In this document: positions 18,976-30,719 of the stretch, piece by piece
How the letters are laid out: every line of letters starts with the position of its first letter
Position numbering within the stretch: the stretch's first letter is position 1
Source of the DNA: Mesostigma viride
Taxonomy: Eukaryota > Streptophyta > Mesostigmatophyceae > Mesostigmatales > Mesostigmataceae
Direction: 5' to 3'
DNA: 55,000 nt
Assembly (NCBI GenBank): GCA_009746045.1
Contig: RPFO01000289.1
Location: 1-55,000, forward strand
Notes under the pieces: model-generated
What the model saw: only the letters and a program-made list of their open reading frames with translations
Told to the model about the DNA's origin: nothing
Databases searched by the model: none
Position numbers and translations under genes: made by a program

Positions 18976-20134
18976 TTTGTGTTGCTGGCAAGGTTAGCTA
19001 ACTCTCGCAGAGAGAGCTAGTGTAGCCAGTTAGGAAGACCAAGGCGGAGCTTGGTGTAGATAGAGGTTCCATTATTCAACGACCGCTGGACAGGTCGGCG
19101 GCAATCCCGCAAGGGATTCAACGACGACCTAGACGGCGAGCGGCCAGTAAGGAATACTCGGCGGGGTCAGCAGCGATCCCGTGGTGTTGGGCTGCCGACG
19201 GTAGCGGCTAAAGCCCCAGTTTTCAACGACACCCGGTGGCGGCCAGAGCTCCGGCTTTCAACGACACCAGGTGGCGGCCAGAACTCAGGGTTTTCAACGA
19301 TACTGACGGCAGTAAGGCATCGGTAAAGCAATATATATAAGTCCTTCTTGTCCCCTGTCTTACCCACGCGCGTAGCAACGGGGTATATGTTTTCTGTCGT
19401 GTCCGATTTCATGTTCGTGACTGTTGGTACCCACGTTGCCCCAGAGGCCAACGTTCGTGAGCCGTGGGCGGACCCCCAGAGGGCAACGCTGCCTACGGCT
19501 CGAGGGTAGTCACCGGCTGGCCGTTGCCTTACTGTGTTGCCGGTGGCTGTACCTCAACGTTCTTCGTACTGTTTGTGAACGTTTTGTTTCTGCCTTGTGT
19601 TTCTCTCTCGCTGTGAGCACGTCACCTGCACGTAGAGGTATCCTGGGTGGGCTGTCCTCCTTTTCTTTCCTAGCTTCCTGCATTTCATGCTTCAATACCG
19701 TGTGATATTGCTTTATACCTAATCGGTAGTTCATGGGAACCTCTCACAATAGACGTAATAATGACGGAGGTTATAGACGTATTCATCACAGAGGCAGGTT
19801 AGTCTACTAGGGATAATATACTACTCCCATAAGGGCTGCACCAGACTAGGTATCTCACACCGCTACCTGCACATGATGTGTTGCGAGCACTAGAGCAGCT
19901 CCGCCTGGGCACCTCCTTTAGGTCATAAGCACTAGATAGTGTTTGATACAGCAGCTCTATAGCACTACTGGTCATAGCCTAGTGTTAATAGTTAATAGCT
20001 AATAGTTAATATCAGTAATAAGTACTATTAAAGTATATATATATACATTACGCGGTTGTCATCTCTCTCTCTCTCTCTCTCACTGGGGAGGTGTTGCTTG
20101 CAGTGTACGGTGTGGGTAAGGTACAACGGCCTAA
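18976..20134 (+). other. RT1 untranslated leader with 40-bp tandem repeats
   Basis: Long leader between PBS and gag. Around 19205-19310 a unit containing TTTTCAACGACACC and GGTGGCGGCCAGA occurs about three times. Short CT run at 20062-20080. No coding motif seen. Confidence 0.7.
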
Positions 20135-22165
20135 ATGCCCCGGAGGCATAGGAGGCGAGGTACAGGTACTGCACAGTCCCCAGAGGACAATAGAGAGAAA
20201 GAAGACGCGGCTAGCGCGTCCAGTCAGGGTTCCAGAAGATCCAGCATGTCCAGTCAGGGTTCCAGAAGATCTAGCACTTCCAGAGGCTCCCGGAGATCCG
20301 ATGCAGCCGCTAGGGTTACCGCACAACGGCAGACTATTCTGGAGTCGCAGATAGAACAAGCTGCCCTAGGGTTTGATCAGCAACAGCAGTCGCCGCAGCG
20401 ACAGCATCAGCCTCAGCAGTCGCCGCAGCGACAGCATGTGCCTCAGCAGTCGCCGCAGCGACAGCATGTGCCTCAGCCGTCGCCGCAGCGGCAGCAATTG
20501 TCTCAGCAGTCGCCGCAGCGACAGCCTCAGTCTCAGCAGTCTCCGCCGTCGCGACAGCCGCAGCAGCACCAGCAGCGACAGCGACAGCAGACGCAGCAGC
20601 AGCCGCGAACGCTATTGACCCAGCATATGGGCAACTGGGACAGGGTACCTCCTACGCAGCGACCCCCTTCCGTGGAAGATGCGCAGGAGGAGAGGATGTA
20701 GAGGACGCAGGTAGCTCAACAGCCAGCTCTCCGTTCGTACCCCCGCCTGCTGCTCGCATGGATCGGTACTACCCGGCGACGTACGCGCGCGGGAGCACGC
20801 GTCTGACCCATGCATGGGCCGGGCGTGGACGGGGGGGTCGAGGCCGGAGCCCGGCGGGTCCCTCGTCGGGTATCCTTCGGGTCTTACGAGCGAGAGTCCA
20901 GGTCCCCGCCTAGAGCGCCAGGATCGTCGGCCTACGTCCATGGCGACCCATGGGACGATGGACACGCTCCTCCTAGCCCATTCCCCACCGTACCACCATA
21001 CACACCCGCCAGGAGCGCGCCCACGAATGTCAACTTCAGTCGGCTGCCCTTGGACGACCCTGGCTACGAGCATCCCACGTCGGTCCGCGTGCGGCGTGAG
21101 TCGGACCGCTTTGCCTTTCGGCGGCCATCTGACGCCTACGCGCCCCGACGTGGGACTGGCGACTATCCAGCTTGGCGCGGCGCGGACGCTCTTGTATCCC
21201 GGCGCGAGTCTGCCCCGTATGCCCCCTCCCATGGACCGTCCCATTATGAAGCGTGGGCGAGGCGCCAACAGCCCCCCACCTTTTCCAGTCCCGCGTACTG
21301 CGAGACGGGCGGGCCCCTGGGAGAGCCGGTCAAGGCCCCGCCCCTGCCAGATTTCAAGGCGGTGCCCAAGCTCCACGCGGGCATGAGTCCCCGCGAGATC
21401 GACGAGTGGGCTCGTATGTGGCAGCAGCTGTACACAGTATGGTGTGAACACAACGAGTGGCAGCTGGCTACCAAGGTGCTGATCCCGTACGTGGTGGTGA
21501 AGTGCATGGACCCATCAGTAGTCGGGATGCTTAACGTCGAGAGTGTGGCGGCTCAGTCATACCCGCAGACGGTTGAGGAACTGCTGGAGCGCATCCGGCG
21601 CAAGCTCATCCCTCCCGGCTATCGACTGACCGAGCGGTTTGAGTTCGGCCGCCTACGTCAAGGCAACACTGACTTGGCGGAGTTCCTCACCACCTTTGAC
21701 TCCTTTGCGGCGCGGCTGACCGACGACCTGACGTGGACCGAGTACAAGATTCGGTTTCTGGAGGCTATTCACCCTGACCTCCTGGGCGAGGTTAAGAAGC
21801 ACTACGCGGAGGTGCCCTGGGCGAATCTTGACATCCACGCCGTCCAGCAGTACCTTCTCCAAGTGGCCGACATCATCACGCACCAGGGCTCAGCCAGCCC
21901 ACGGGAAGTTGAACCCGTCCGGGAGGAGGAATCCGAGGACGATGAGGTGCCCGCCACACAGCTACACACCATCGACGTGTCCAAGGCCCGCTGCTTCAGG
22001 TGCAACGAGATCGGACACCTCAAGAAGGACTGCCCGCGACTCAAGACGCGCACACGTGTTCCAGCGTGGGCCCACAAGTTCCAGCAAGGCCCCCCGGATG
22101 ACGACGACCAGCGCGCGGACGCGCGGTCCCCTGGGGAAGGGGAGGGATCCCACACTCGGGTTTGA
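20135..22165 (+). CDS. RT1 gag-like protein (CCHC zinc knuckle), frameshifted
   Basis: Structural gag-type protein of the retrotransposon. The N-terminal part (20135-20701) is Ser/Arg/Gln-rich, with about five QQSPQRQ repeats encoded by a 30-bp tandem repeat. The main part (20810-22165) contains a retrotransposon-gag helical region (LLERIRRKLIPPGY, FEFGRLRQGNTDLAEFL, FDSFAARL) and then a zinc knuckle CFRCNEIGHLKKDCP near its C-terminus. Both parts are in one frame but separated by TAG at 20699 and a TGA. A third frame between (VEDAGSS, FVPPPAARMDRYYP) reads smoothly, so two compensating frameshifts are likely near 20680 and 20820. Confidence 0.85.
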
Positions 22166-23770
22166 TCCCTCAGTGCGCTGGAACCTCTCGGCCCTCCTGT
22201 GGTCGTGGCGGAGTACCTATACCAGGCACGTGACCAGCAAGAGGAGGCGGAGGAGGCCGACGTATACACGGTCACTTCCCCCGGGAGACGTGATGGTCGC
22301 AGCGAGTATTGGTGCCTGTGTCATTCTACCAAACTAGCTGCGGGCCATTGGTGCCTCTCGCTCATACGTTTCCCGGACGACATCTTCGGACGAGGGGGAA
22401 GGGAGGAGTAGAGTTAGTCAACCAGGTAGAACAGACGCCTGCACCAGATGCAGACGCGTCGGCCCCAGAGGCCAATAACGTAGATAGGAACGACGGGCAG
22501 GCCCCAGAGGTCTCCCCGCCTTCTGCCTTACCTGGAGGTGGCCTTCCGCTGTGGTTGACTCGACATCAGGGGTCTTGCAGACGGGATGGCGAGTTCAGCG
22601 CTTGCGCGCGCATCTCCGCACAGGCAAGACGTGATTCAGCTTGGTGGTCCTCCCTGCATCGACTGCATTGGTCAGTTCTGCACGCGAGCACCTCCCGTAG
22701 TCGTTGATGACGGCTGCGGTGATCCATATTTTTGCCTTTGCTCGGCTGTGGCGTTTACAACGCTGTCACATGATGCCGCACGTGCGCGCCCCGCGGACCA
22801 CTGTTGCGAACCCGATTATTGCGTGTCCGCGCCACCAGCTAGCTGTGCATGGTCGCGCGCAACGTGTCCGCCACGCGCGTATTACTATCCCAGTTGTGAT
22901 AAGCATTGGCGGAATTTTATATGCTGCCGCAGCCCTGCACTAGCGCGGTCGCCAGGGAGGGCAGCGGTGAGAGGGAGATTGATGGATTTGTGGGAAGTGG
23001 GGGAGATTCCAGGAAGGATTATGGGGGTTCATGTTCCTGTTGTTCCAGTCCAGAGATCCGGAGTTTCCAGTCACATTGCCCTGTGATTTGTTAATTCCAG
23101 TTTCCAGTGGTGCCTCACGTGATGAGGTCACGGTATTATGTTGCTTGAGTCGACCGTGAAATGTCATGCTTGACCTGGGGTAGGTAGCCGGCCTTAGGCC
23201 AACCTGGACCTGGTTCTTGGTGTAAGGTCCCGGTAGATAGGACAAACGTGGGAGTCGGAAGGTGGACACTATAGGAATGACTTCGTGGTGGGAAGACAGC
23301 CAGCAGGCAAGGTGGAGCGCCCCACACCTATAATGCCAATGGATGCCCTGTACCGTCAGTACTGGGAATATCCCCGCCGTCTGGAGCAGTCTCTAGTCAT
23401 GGAAGCCCCGCCATGGCGAAAAAGTCAAACGAGCTGTTCATTCAGGCGACTGTTAACCCACGCGGAGAAGTTTCTGTGGTCAAAACCCGAAAGCCCTCAC
23501 GTGATAGGATCTGGTTTCCTCCCTTCGGCCTATAGTAGGGAGATACGTTGACTACGTCAAGACTTGTCCTTGTGTGGCGAGTTTTGGGGGAATTGGTTTT
23601 ACTGGCCCGTTGGAGAACAAGGGCTGGGACATAGTACCCCTATGGTCAATCTGATTTTGCCCTGCGTGGCAAGTAGAGTAACCCTGCGTGGTTAGTAGTA
23701 TGTTTGTTGTGTGCTTTCTCCCTTTCGTTGTTGGTCCTTACCTGCATGACGGTAGGGACTACCGTCCCCC
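22166..23770 (+). other. RT1 post-gag region without recognisable pol
   Basis: After the gag TGA the same frame stays open to about 22411 (LGPPVVVAEYLYQARD, then Glu-rich). No DTG/DSG protease, YxDD, or integrase zinc/DDE motif is visible in any frame. A small frame at 23413-23532 (MAKKSNELF, VVKTRKPSRDR) ends shortly before the PPT. Probably the remnant of a deleted pol region. Confidence 0.6.
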
Positions 23771-23785
23771 GGGGAGGGGGAGGAG
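23771..23785 (+). promoter_or_regulatory. RT1 polypurine tract
   Basis: GGGGAGGGGGAGGAG directly before the 3' LTR; the expected plus-strand primer site. Confidence 0.85.
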
Positions 23786-24463
23786 TGTTGCGAACCCGAC
23801 CCTTGGAACGGGCGCAACAATGGAATAAATTATGTATTTTGGCTTGTTGTCATAGTCCGTAGGACTTTGGGACTCATTTCGGGACTTAATTTGGGAATTG
23901 TCCCTTGGTCAGGACTTTTGTATGGAATTATGATAGTTTGTGTGATTCGGACCAGTTATTTTGGGCCTAGGTTGATGTATGCGATCTTCTAGGGGCCGGT
24001 GCAGTCGCGCCGCGCTGCGTACTTTATAGCTGGTTGAGATATTGTACTCATGCGTGGATTCTGTAGCCTGGCGAGGGTCGATGTCGACCCGAGGATCTTG
24101 TGTGGACTGCATGCTTCGTAATTCTCTGGAAGGTCGGCGCCATGTCGGCGCCACTTGCCAGCTTGGTGGCAGACCTAGGTGAAATTGGTCCGAGGACGAG
24201 AGTCTCGTCCTCTTGGTTCGATGAATGTAAAGTGCGATGAAGCCTACACATTGAACCTGGGGCAACTATCCATTTGTAATCGGTCTTGCTAGCCATTATA
24301 AGTGTGTATTAATTAGCTTGGCATCAAGTCGCGGTGCCAGATATCTCACGACCCCAGTCGTGAAGCGCAATCTGCATCAGGCCACCTTAATTCTTCCTAT
24401 TACCGGCACAGTTGATCTTTCGCGACGTAGCTTAGGTTTAGGTGTAAATCTGGGTTCGTTACA
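23786..24463 (+). repeat. RT1 3' LTR
   Basis: 678 bp, nearly identical to 18285-18962. Followed by GATAG, the target duplication. Confidence 0.95.
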
Positions 24464-24692
24464 GATAGCCTTGGTGGCCAGGTAGGAGGTGTGGGGGCAA
24501 CACCTTGTGTTCGAGTATGCTGGGCCCCCAGCATGGTGCTACAATAATGGCAATAACCAACTTGATAATGATGTGCACTGAGTTTGAAGGTGTGGTATAG
24601 GCTGTCCGTATAAAGCCTAGCACACAAAAATGTAAAATAAATGTTTCTCTTGGTGGGAAGGAACTCCAATGGACCAAAAACAAGAAATGTAT
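24464..24692. mobile_element. Right part of compound element copy 3 (B block)
   Basis: Continues the C block broken at 18284: CCTTGGTGGCCA and then the B block GTGTTCGAGTATGCTGGG, through an AATAAA about 60 bases before its end (CAAGAAATGTAT). The same block is at 36085-36272 and 36633-36826. Its 3' end passes directly into (CCAT)n. Confidence 0.9.
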
Positions 24693-24740
24693 CCATCCAT
24701 CCATCCATCGATCCATCCATCCATCCATCCATCCATCCAT

Positions 24741-24774
<34 letters not shown>

Positions 24775-25148
24775 GTCCATCCGTCTATCCGTCCATCCGT
24801 CCATCCGTCCATCCGTCCATCCGTCCATCCATCCATCCATCCATCCATCCATCCATCCATCCATCCATCCATCCATCCATCCATCCATCCATCCATCCAT
24901 CCATCCATCCATCCATCCATCCATCCATCCATCCATCCATCCATCCATCCATCCATCCATCCATCCATCCATCCATCCATCCATCCATCCATCCATCCAT
25001 CCATCCATCCATCCATCCATCCATCCATCCATCCATCCATCCATCCATCCATCCATCCATCCATCCATCCATCCATCCATCCATCCATCCATCCATCCAT
25101 CCATCCATTCATCCATCCATCCATCCATCCATTCATCCATCCATTCAC
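24691..25148. repeat. (CCAT)n microsatellite
   Basis: About 115 units of CCAT, with a cluster of CCGT variants at 24766-24830 and CATTCAT variants at the right end. Open frames on both strands (SIHP, WMDG) are artefacts. It begins exactly at the 3' end of compound element copy 3. Confidence 0.98.
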
Positions 25149-27528
25149 TCATCAAGCGCACGTACATTGCGTCACATGGGTGGCAATAAAACAACCTTCA
25201 ACCCCTATAAACTGATTGGGAGGGCATCCAACCTTGTCTCACTGCCTCAAGTGGTCAGGCCACAACAATTTCTCTGCATCATGGCGACACCTAACTGCGA
25301 GTGCTAAATGATTCTTGGCTTCAATGTGGCAGAAAATCAATGTGCTGCCCCTCACAGTGTAGTCCATTAGCCCTTGCCTAGTACGTTGCAACACTTATTA
25401 CACGCTGTCAACACAACAAGACACAGTACATGTCCCATTGGGGAGCCATGGAGTAATGGCATTGCCGCAGTAAATGCCAAAGTGAATGCTAAATACATCG
25501 ACCCCTAGTGTAGGAATAATTAATTGGTACTCTTGTGCACATGCATGGCTGCCAAAATGAATTAACACACGCAGATGGATACTTGTTTACAGAAGTTATA
25601 CTTTGAATACGTCGTCGTGTAAACCAACGCCCTTCGCCCTAGGCTACACCGTTCACATTAAGCGCATGTATATGAGTATGAATATGCATCGTGTGCTGTT
25701 GCTTCAAACTTGTTCCTATACACAATCACACTGTAACAAAAACTGGCGTTCATCCAATACTACAGAAAACGCCCGCCACAAATTCCAAGCAGGATCTGAA
25801 CGTAGACTTGGCCGTGATGCTGACCATATCAAGCAACTATCAATTACTGGCAAGCAATGGCGACCGTAATGTCAATCACCATGAGCACGCAGCACCTGCT
25901 ATAAGAAAAAATCCAGCAACTACTAGCAAAAGTCAGGTGGGTGACAGGTGCCTGGGGTATGCAGCCAAGATCAAACAGTGGAAAACATGGGCACAATAGT
26001 GCTTCCCATCCCACGAACAGCCAAAGTCTCCCTAAAAAATGTGTTCTTGATGCACGTTTGATGCACGGGAGCTAACCCAAAGATGTTCCCCAAGGAAATA
26101 CAGGGGGAGCCTGTGGGGACAACAGGGGGGAAGGTGCATTGCGGGTAATGACCCACTGTATATGCTCCCGACCCGTTGCCGACCGAAAGCAAATGGTAAG
26201 AAACTACCTGGACGGTAATGATGTAATGGAAAGACGTAAGAAGCTTTCCCGAACCGACGGAAGGACGACAAAGCGCAGCGTGTAAGGCAGAGGCAGTTGC
26301 GTGTTGCTGAAAATGACGTGACCAAAACGGTTGCCGATCATGAAAAACCGGACCTCCATCCCGTTGCTGACGGAAACACAGTGTAGAGACGCGGCCTGGC
26401 TTGGAAGCAGGACAGTCGATGGAAAAACGTTAGACAAACTTCCCAACCGAAGTACTTACAAAAAAATGCAGCGGCAGAGACTGCAGCCTGCCTGCAGTGC
26501 AGGATCGCCAACCAGAAGCGAAGGGTTCCTGCGAAATAGAAGGAGACAGGCCGGAATACAGAGGGTAAAGTATTCCTTGGATGACGTTACGACTCGAAGT
26601 GGGTACATAAATGGAAGTGGCCGACTGAATAGTCGCTGGCATTTCTGCCCTGGATGGAAACGTTGGGTAAGCAAATCAACCCGTTAGCAATAAAATGAGA
26701 AGAGCGCCCAGACGAAACAACCGCAGCTTACCCAAGCGAGATGAACTCTTTCTTGACAGTCGTCCATGCCAACGTCGGCCAGCCCGGGCCAGGTAGCTGC
26801 CGCGGCCATCCCGCACCAGAATTTGAATTTTGTGCCCGGCAGCGTCCCTAAAATGCAGGAATGGCTGGGCCGACGGCCGACGCGTGGCCCGTGGCCCGTG
26901 GCCCGTGGCCCATGGCCCGTCGCCCGTGTTTTTACGTGCCTAGCTGCGCCTGGCCTGCCTTAACGTTGTTACGCCCGAGCGCCGCGCCCAGCCTTTGTCA
27001 TGCCAGCCTTTGTCATGCCAGTCGTTCCTTGTAACGGGCACCTGATCTGGTGCCCTAGTAGGCGCCACTAGGCTGCGCTGTCCGTTCTGTTCGTTCCTTG
27101 TAACGTCGTTAATTGCCGGCTCATGCCGCCACGTATGCATACGGCATTCGTATTAATCGGCCCACACCGTCCCGTTCGTTCCTTCCATTCGTATTTATCG
27201 ACGCGCACCGTACCCTAGCGTCACGCGTCACGCGTCACCGGGTGCTCCCAACACCGGGTGTGATTTCCAAAAACCTGTAGTAATCGTTGTTGTTACAGGG
27301 TTTTCACACTCGGGTTTTTTTCAGTCGAATTGTTTGGACGCTCCAGCGAAATTCGGCCGACTTTCGGCCAAAAGTGGTATGCGCTGGAACAGAGGGCCGT
27401 GCACGCGCCAGGATTGACACGCTGGGATCAAGGGGGATACTCAAAACATAAATATCAGACACATGCGCTGAAAATTTCCAAAAGTTGGCCCTTGGACCCT
27501 ACCTACCTAGCACGTACTGTAGGCGCTA
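25149..27528. other. No supported gene
   Basis: Several short open frames, none with recognisable motifs. Between 26161 and 26690 phrases such as CGTTGCCGACCGAAA, CCCGTTGCTGACGGAAA and TTCCCAACCGAAG recur loosely, suggesting decayed tandem duplication. At 26881-26930 a 7-bp unit GTGGCCC repeats about six times. Confidence 0.4.
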
Positions 27529-28005
27529 TACCTAGCAAAACCCCAAGGTCCCACGGCCGGGTTCTAGGGGTCGACCTAGGGAGCAAAAATGATCGTCTCA
27601 GCGAGCTCTAAACGTTGGTGGCCCAAGCTTTTCCTTATGAAAATGTTGAAGTAACTTTTTTCAGGTTTAACTCTTGTTCAACTCTTGTTATACCTAGCAA
27701 AACCCCGAGGTCCCATGGGTTCTAGGGTCGACCTAGGGAGCAAAAATGATCGTCTCAGCGAGCTCTAAACGTTGGTGGCCCAAGCTTTTCCTTATGAAAA
27801 TGTTTAAGTAACTTTTTTCAGGTTTAACTCTTGTTCAACTCTTGTTATACCTAGCAAAACCCCGAGGTCCCATGGGTTCTAGGGTCGACCTAGGGAGCAA
27901 AAATGATCGTCTCAGCGAGCTCTAAACGTTGGTGGCCCAAGCTTTTCCTTATGAAAATGTTTAAGTAACTTTTTTCAGGTTTAACTCTTGTTCAACTTGA
28001 CTTCA
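27529..28005. repeat. Tandem repeat, three units of about 158 bp
   Basis: Units start with ACCTAGCAAAACCCC at about 27529, 27691 and 27848. Each includes GGTCGACCTAGGGAGCAAAA, GATCGTCTCAGCGAGCTC and TTTTTTCAGGTTTAACTC. Units 2 and 3 look almost identical. Confidence 0.9.
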
Positions 28006-28682
28006 ATGTCAATAAAGTTGAATGGTCATCATCATATCCCCATAGTATAGTACGGCTCACTAGTAGTTACCAAGTATGTGAAACTAGTAGTATAGTACTG
28101 ATTACAAGTACACGTTCAGGTAAGTGAGACATTGACCGCCCGGGCTAAATATGAGGTAGATAGTGGGTTGTTCAAAAACAACTAATACTAGGCACTACAA
28201 TACGCTTCCGCGGACATCTTTTTCAGCGGGGAAAGTGCCCCCGGGCCTCCGGGGCAAATTCAGAAAGCGATGCGGAACTTAGATACTAAAATTTCGTTTT
28301 TGGTTCGTACCGTACAGCCAATCATTTTGCGCCCGGATCAAATTGTGATCTGGGCACTGAACACGAAAATTTCAGCGGAACGTACGAAACACCAACGCAA
28401 CTAGAGAAAATTGTCAGTGACGAAACTGTAGTACCGTGTACCCAAGCAAAATGTAGTAGGACTTCGCTAAAGTCACGTTCGGAATTTTTCCCCGCAAGAT
28501 TCCCCCGCAAGATTCCCCCGCATGATCCCCCTGCTAGGTTCAGGTCCAGTCGATGCTCGCCAAATGGCGCAAAAAAAAGAAACATGTGTTAAATCAACAG
28601 TGCGAATCCTCGTTATACCGCTCGGGTAACATTCTCACTCATTTCGCGTCTCCTAGGAACCGTATTGTAGTGGGTGAGACAA
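28006..28682. other. No supported feature
   Basis: AT-rich sequence without recognisable coding motifs or clear repeats. Confidence 0.4.
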
Positions 28683-29036
28683 CAAGTTGGGGTCCCCTAG
28701 TTCGGGGCCCAGACTTTTTGGCGCCTGATCGAGCAGGCGATTGGCGTCTTCACCCGCGGGGTGCGTCCTCGGGAACGCCAGCGCCACGCGGGGCGCGCAG
28801 TGCGAAGGGGCAGTGGCCGAGGGCGCCGTGGCAGGGGGGCCAGCGGGAGCCATAAAATTTCGGCTTCGTACGGCCCGTCCGCAGGCGGAGCCCCCTGCTT
28901 TTCACAGCTTCGAGCCGTTTCCTGGCACGCGCCCCGTCTGAACACGTTCAGGTCAGTCATCTCGCAAAATTTGGCACGGAAATTGCATGGGAAGTATAGG
29001 CGGAACCGAAAAATTACTGACAACCTCGTTCAGAAA
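28683..29036. repeat. Dispersed repeat, copy 1 (about 350 bp)
   Basis: Shares GGGGCCCAGACTTTTTGGCG, CACCCGCGGGGTGCGTCCTC and GGCACGGAAATTG with 29572-29920, in direct orientation 889 bp apart. It has GC-rich and AT-rich halves. No inverted ends or coding content seen. Confidence 0.85.
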
Positions 29037-29571
29037 AGTGTTCGAACTTAATTTTTGGCACGGTCCGTCTTCGGTCTGAACTCGTTCAGTGAAAATTGTC
29101 GAACTAAAAATTACCCGCTGCGTCTGCACAGAAATTGTTCAGAAATTTAATCGTACTAAATTTTGGTACGTTTCGTCCACTCTTCCGCAAAATTGCGCGC
29201 CTTCGGCTGAATTCAGCACGCGTTCAGAGCTCGTACGGTCCGCATGTTCAGAAAAAGAAGTAGGATGTTTGGATAGAGATCCTTCGGAAGAAACTCTTGC
29301 ACCCTGTCCGTCGTCCCAGCAGTCAACATTGCGTGCATTTGCTGAATTCAGCACCCGTTCAGAATTGGTGAATCTCGATCTTAGGCGGGTGTGACGGTGT
29401 TCAGGCTGCGTTCAGGCCCGCGCCTGTTGGCCCGAACTCGCTGCTCCGCGGGATTTTCAGGAATGGCTTTTGGTCGTGGGGGTGCGATCAGGTCGTATGG
29501 TACGGCGCCCGCGGCGGTGTCAGGAGGTTTGGGGTTCTCCTTTGCGGGACACGATCGTAGTTAAGGTGTTG

Positions 29572-29920
29572 ACAAGTTGGGGGCCCCTTCGTTCGGGGCC
29601 CAGACTTTTTGGCGCCTGAGGCGGCGATTGGCGTGTACCACACCCGCGGGGTGCGTCCTCGGGAACGCCGGCGCCACGGCGGGGCGCGCAGCGCGAAGGG
29701 GCAGTGGCCGAGGGCGCCGAGGCAGGGGGGGCCAGCGGGAGCCCAAAAAGTACGGCCGTTTGGCGGGCGGAGCCCCCTGATTTTCACAGCTATGAGCCGT
29801 TTTTTGCCACGCTCCCCGTCTGAACACGTTCAGTTCAGTCATCTCCCTACAATTGGCACGGAAATTGCGTGGGAAGTAGGCCGAACCGAAAATTTAACCA
29901 AAAACCCGTTCAGAAAAGTG
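29572..29920. repeat. Dispersed repeat, copy 2
   Basis: Direct copy of 28683-29036 at roughly 85-90% identity by eye. The sequence between the copies also repeats short phrases such as TTCAGAAAAGTGTTC. They might be ends of a larger element that I do not recognise. Confidence 0.85.
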
Positions 29921-30711
29921 TTCAAACTAATTTTTGGCACATTTCCCGTTCAGTCTGAACACTCGAAATTTCTCGTTCAATCTGAACACTTAGTAAATCG
30001 ACTAGGATATTTCGGTCGAGACCCCCCAGCCCAAACTCTTCCAGTTGTGAGAGAGAAATGCCGAAGATCGCCATGGCTCTTGCAGGAATGTTGCCTTTAT
30101 TAGGAATAATGGAAACACAGACGTAAGTCACGTCACTTCCAAGACTGCACGCAACACAGGCGACAGGGTCGCAGTGCCAAGAAAACGTGCACGCAAGAGC
30201 TAGCGTCCTAGAGCTACCAAGTCACACATATAACTTGCTAGGGACGCGTCCAAGTATTCAGCTGCACTGTCACAGCTGAACTGTCAATCAATTGATCACA
30301 CAGACTCTGGCACGCCTTTGGCGCGCAGATCTATCAATTGTCCATACGGCTAGTCCTGTGGACCTATCCGTACATTACTCAGCATCAATTGTCTCATAGG
30401 TCCTGGCGCGCTACAGCACGCCTACCTATCAATTGACTATCAAGTCCTGTACAAGTCCTGTCAACGTCCTGCGGACTATCAAAGTGACACTTGTACATCC
30501 TGTGTCCGTACGCGCCCACAGTGGCGCGCCGGGTACTGTCGGCACAGCCTAGGAAACGTCATAACTTTTACGTCCCTTAACCAAATGAGGCGTTCAAGGT
30601 GCCGTTGGAAAGAGCGTAACAATCTCTATCCATCTAACGTAAATCCTTTACGTTAACTCCAATCCCTTCTTTTCTTTAGGGATCACATCCCCTGCCAGGG
30701 ACCCTTGAAGT
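29921..30711. other. No supported gene
   Basis: Noncoding. CAATTG occurs four times at 30280-30450 within loosely repeated phrases (ATCAATTG, GTCCTGT), probably an old tandem duplication. Confidence 0.4.
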
Positions 30712-30719
30712 AGCTTGAA

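Larger units (their letters stand above)
18285..24463 (+). mobile_element. Complete non-autonomous LTR retrotransposon (RT1)
   Basis: Two LTRs of 678 bp (18285-18962, 23786-24463) with TGTTGCGAACCC and GGGTTCGTTACA ends, differing by about four substitutions by eye, so a recent insertion. Flanked by the 5-bp target duplication GATAG (18280-18284, 24464-24468). A PBS follows the 5' LTR and a purine tract precedes the 3' LTR. Internal region 4.8 kb with a gag-like gene. I find no protease, reverse transcriptase, RNase H or integrase motif, so it must depend on another element. It lies inside compound element copy 3. Confidence 0.95.

Noticed and set aside
20612-21451. 279-codon minus-strand frame
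   Set aside because: Antisense of the RT1 gag gene in GC-rich sequence; no recognisable motif.
22586-23086. 166-codon frame after gag as a pol remnant
   Set aside because: Cys-rich but no protease, RT, RNase H or integrase motif in order; kept as unassigned.
24400-25307. Open frames reading SIHP or WMDG
   Set aside because: Translation of the (CCAT)n array.
28697-29842. Two similar minus-strand frames beginning MT(D/E)LNVFRRGA
   Set aside because: They are similar only because they cover the two copies of the dispersed repeat. The reading frame breaks up, and composition (Pro/Arg-rich) is typical of GC-rich noncoding DNA.
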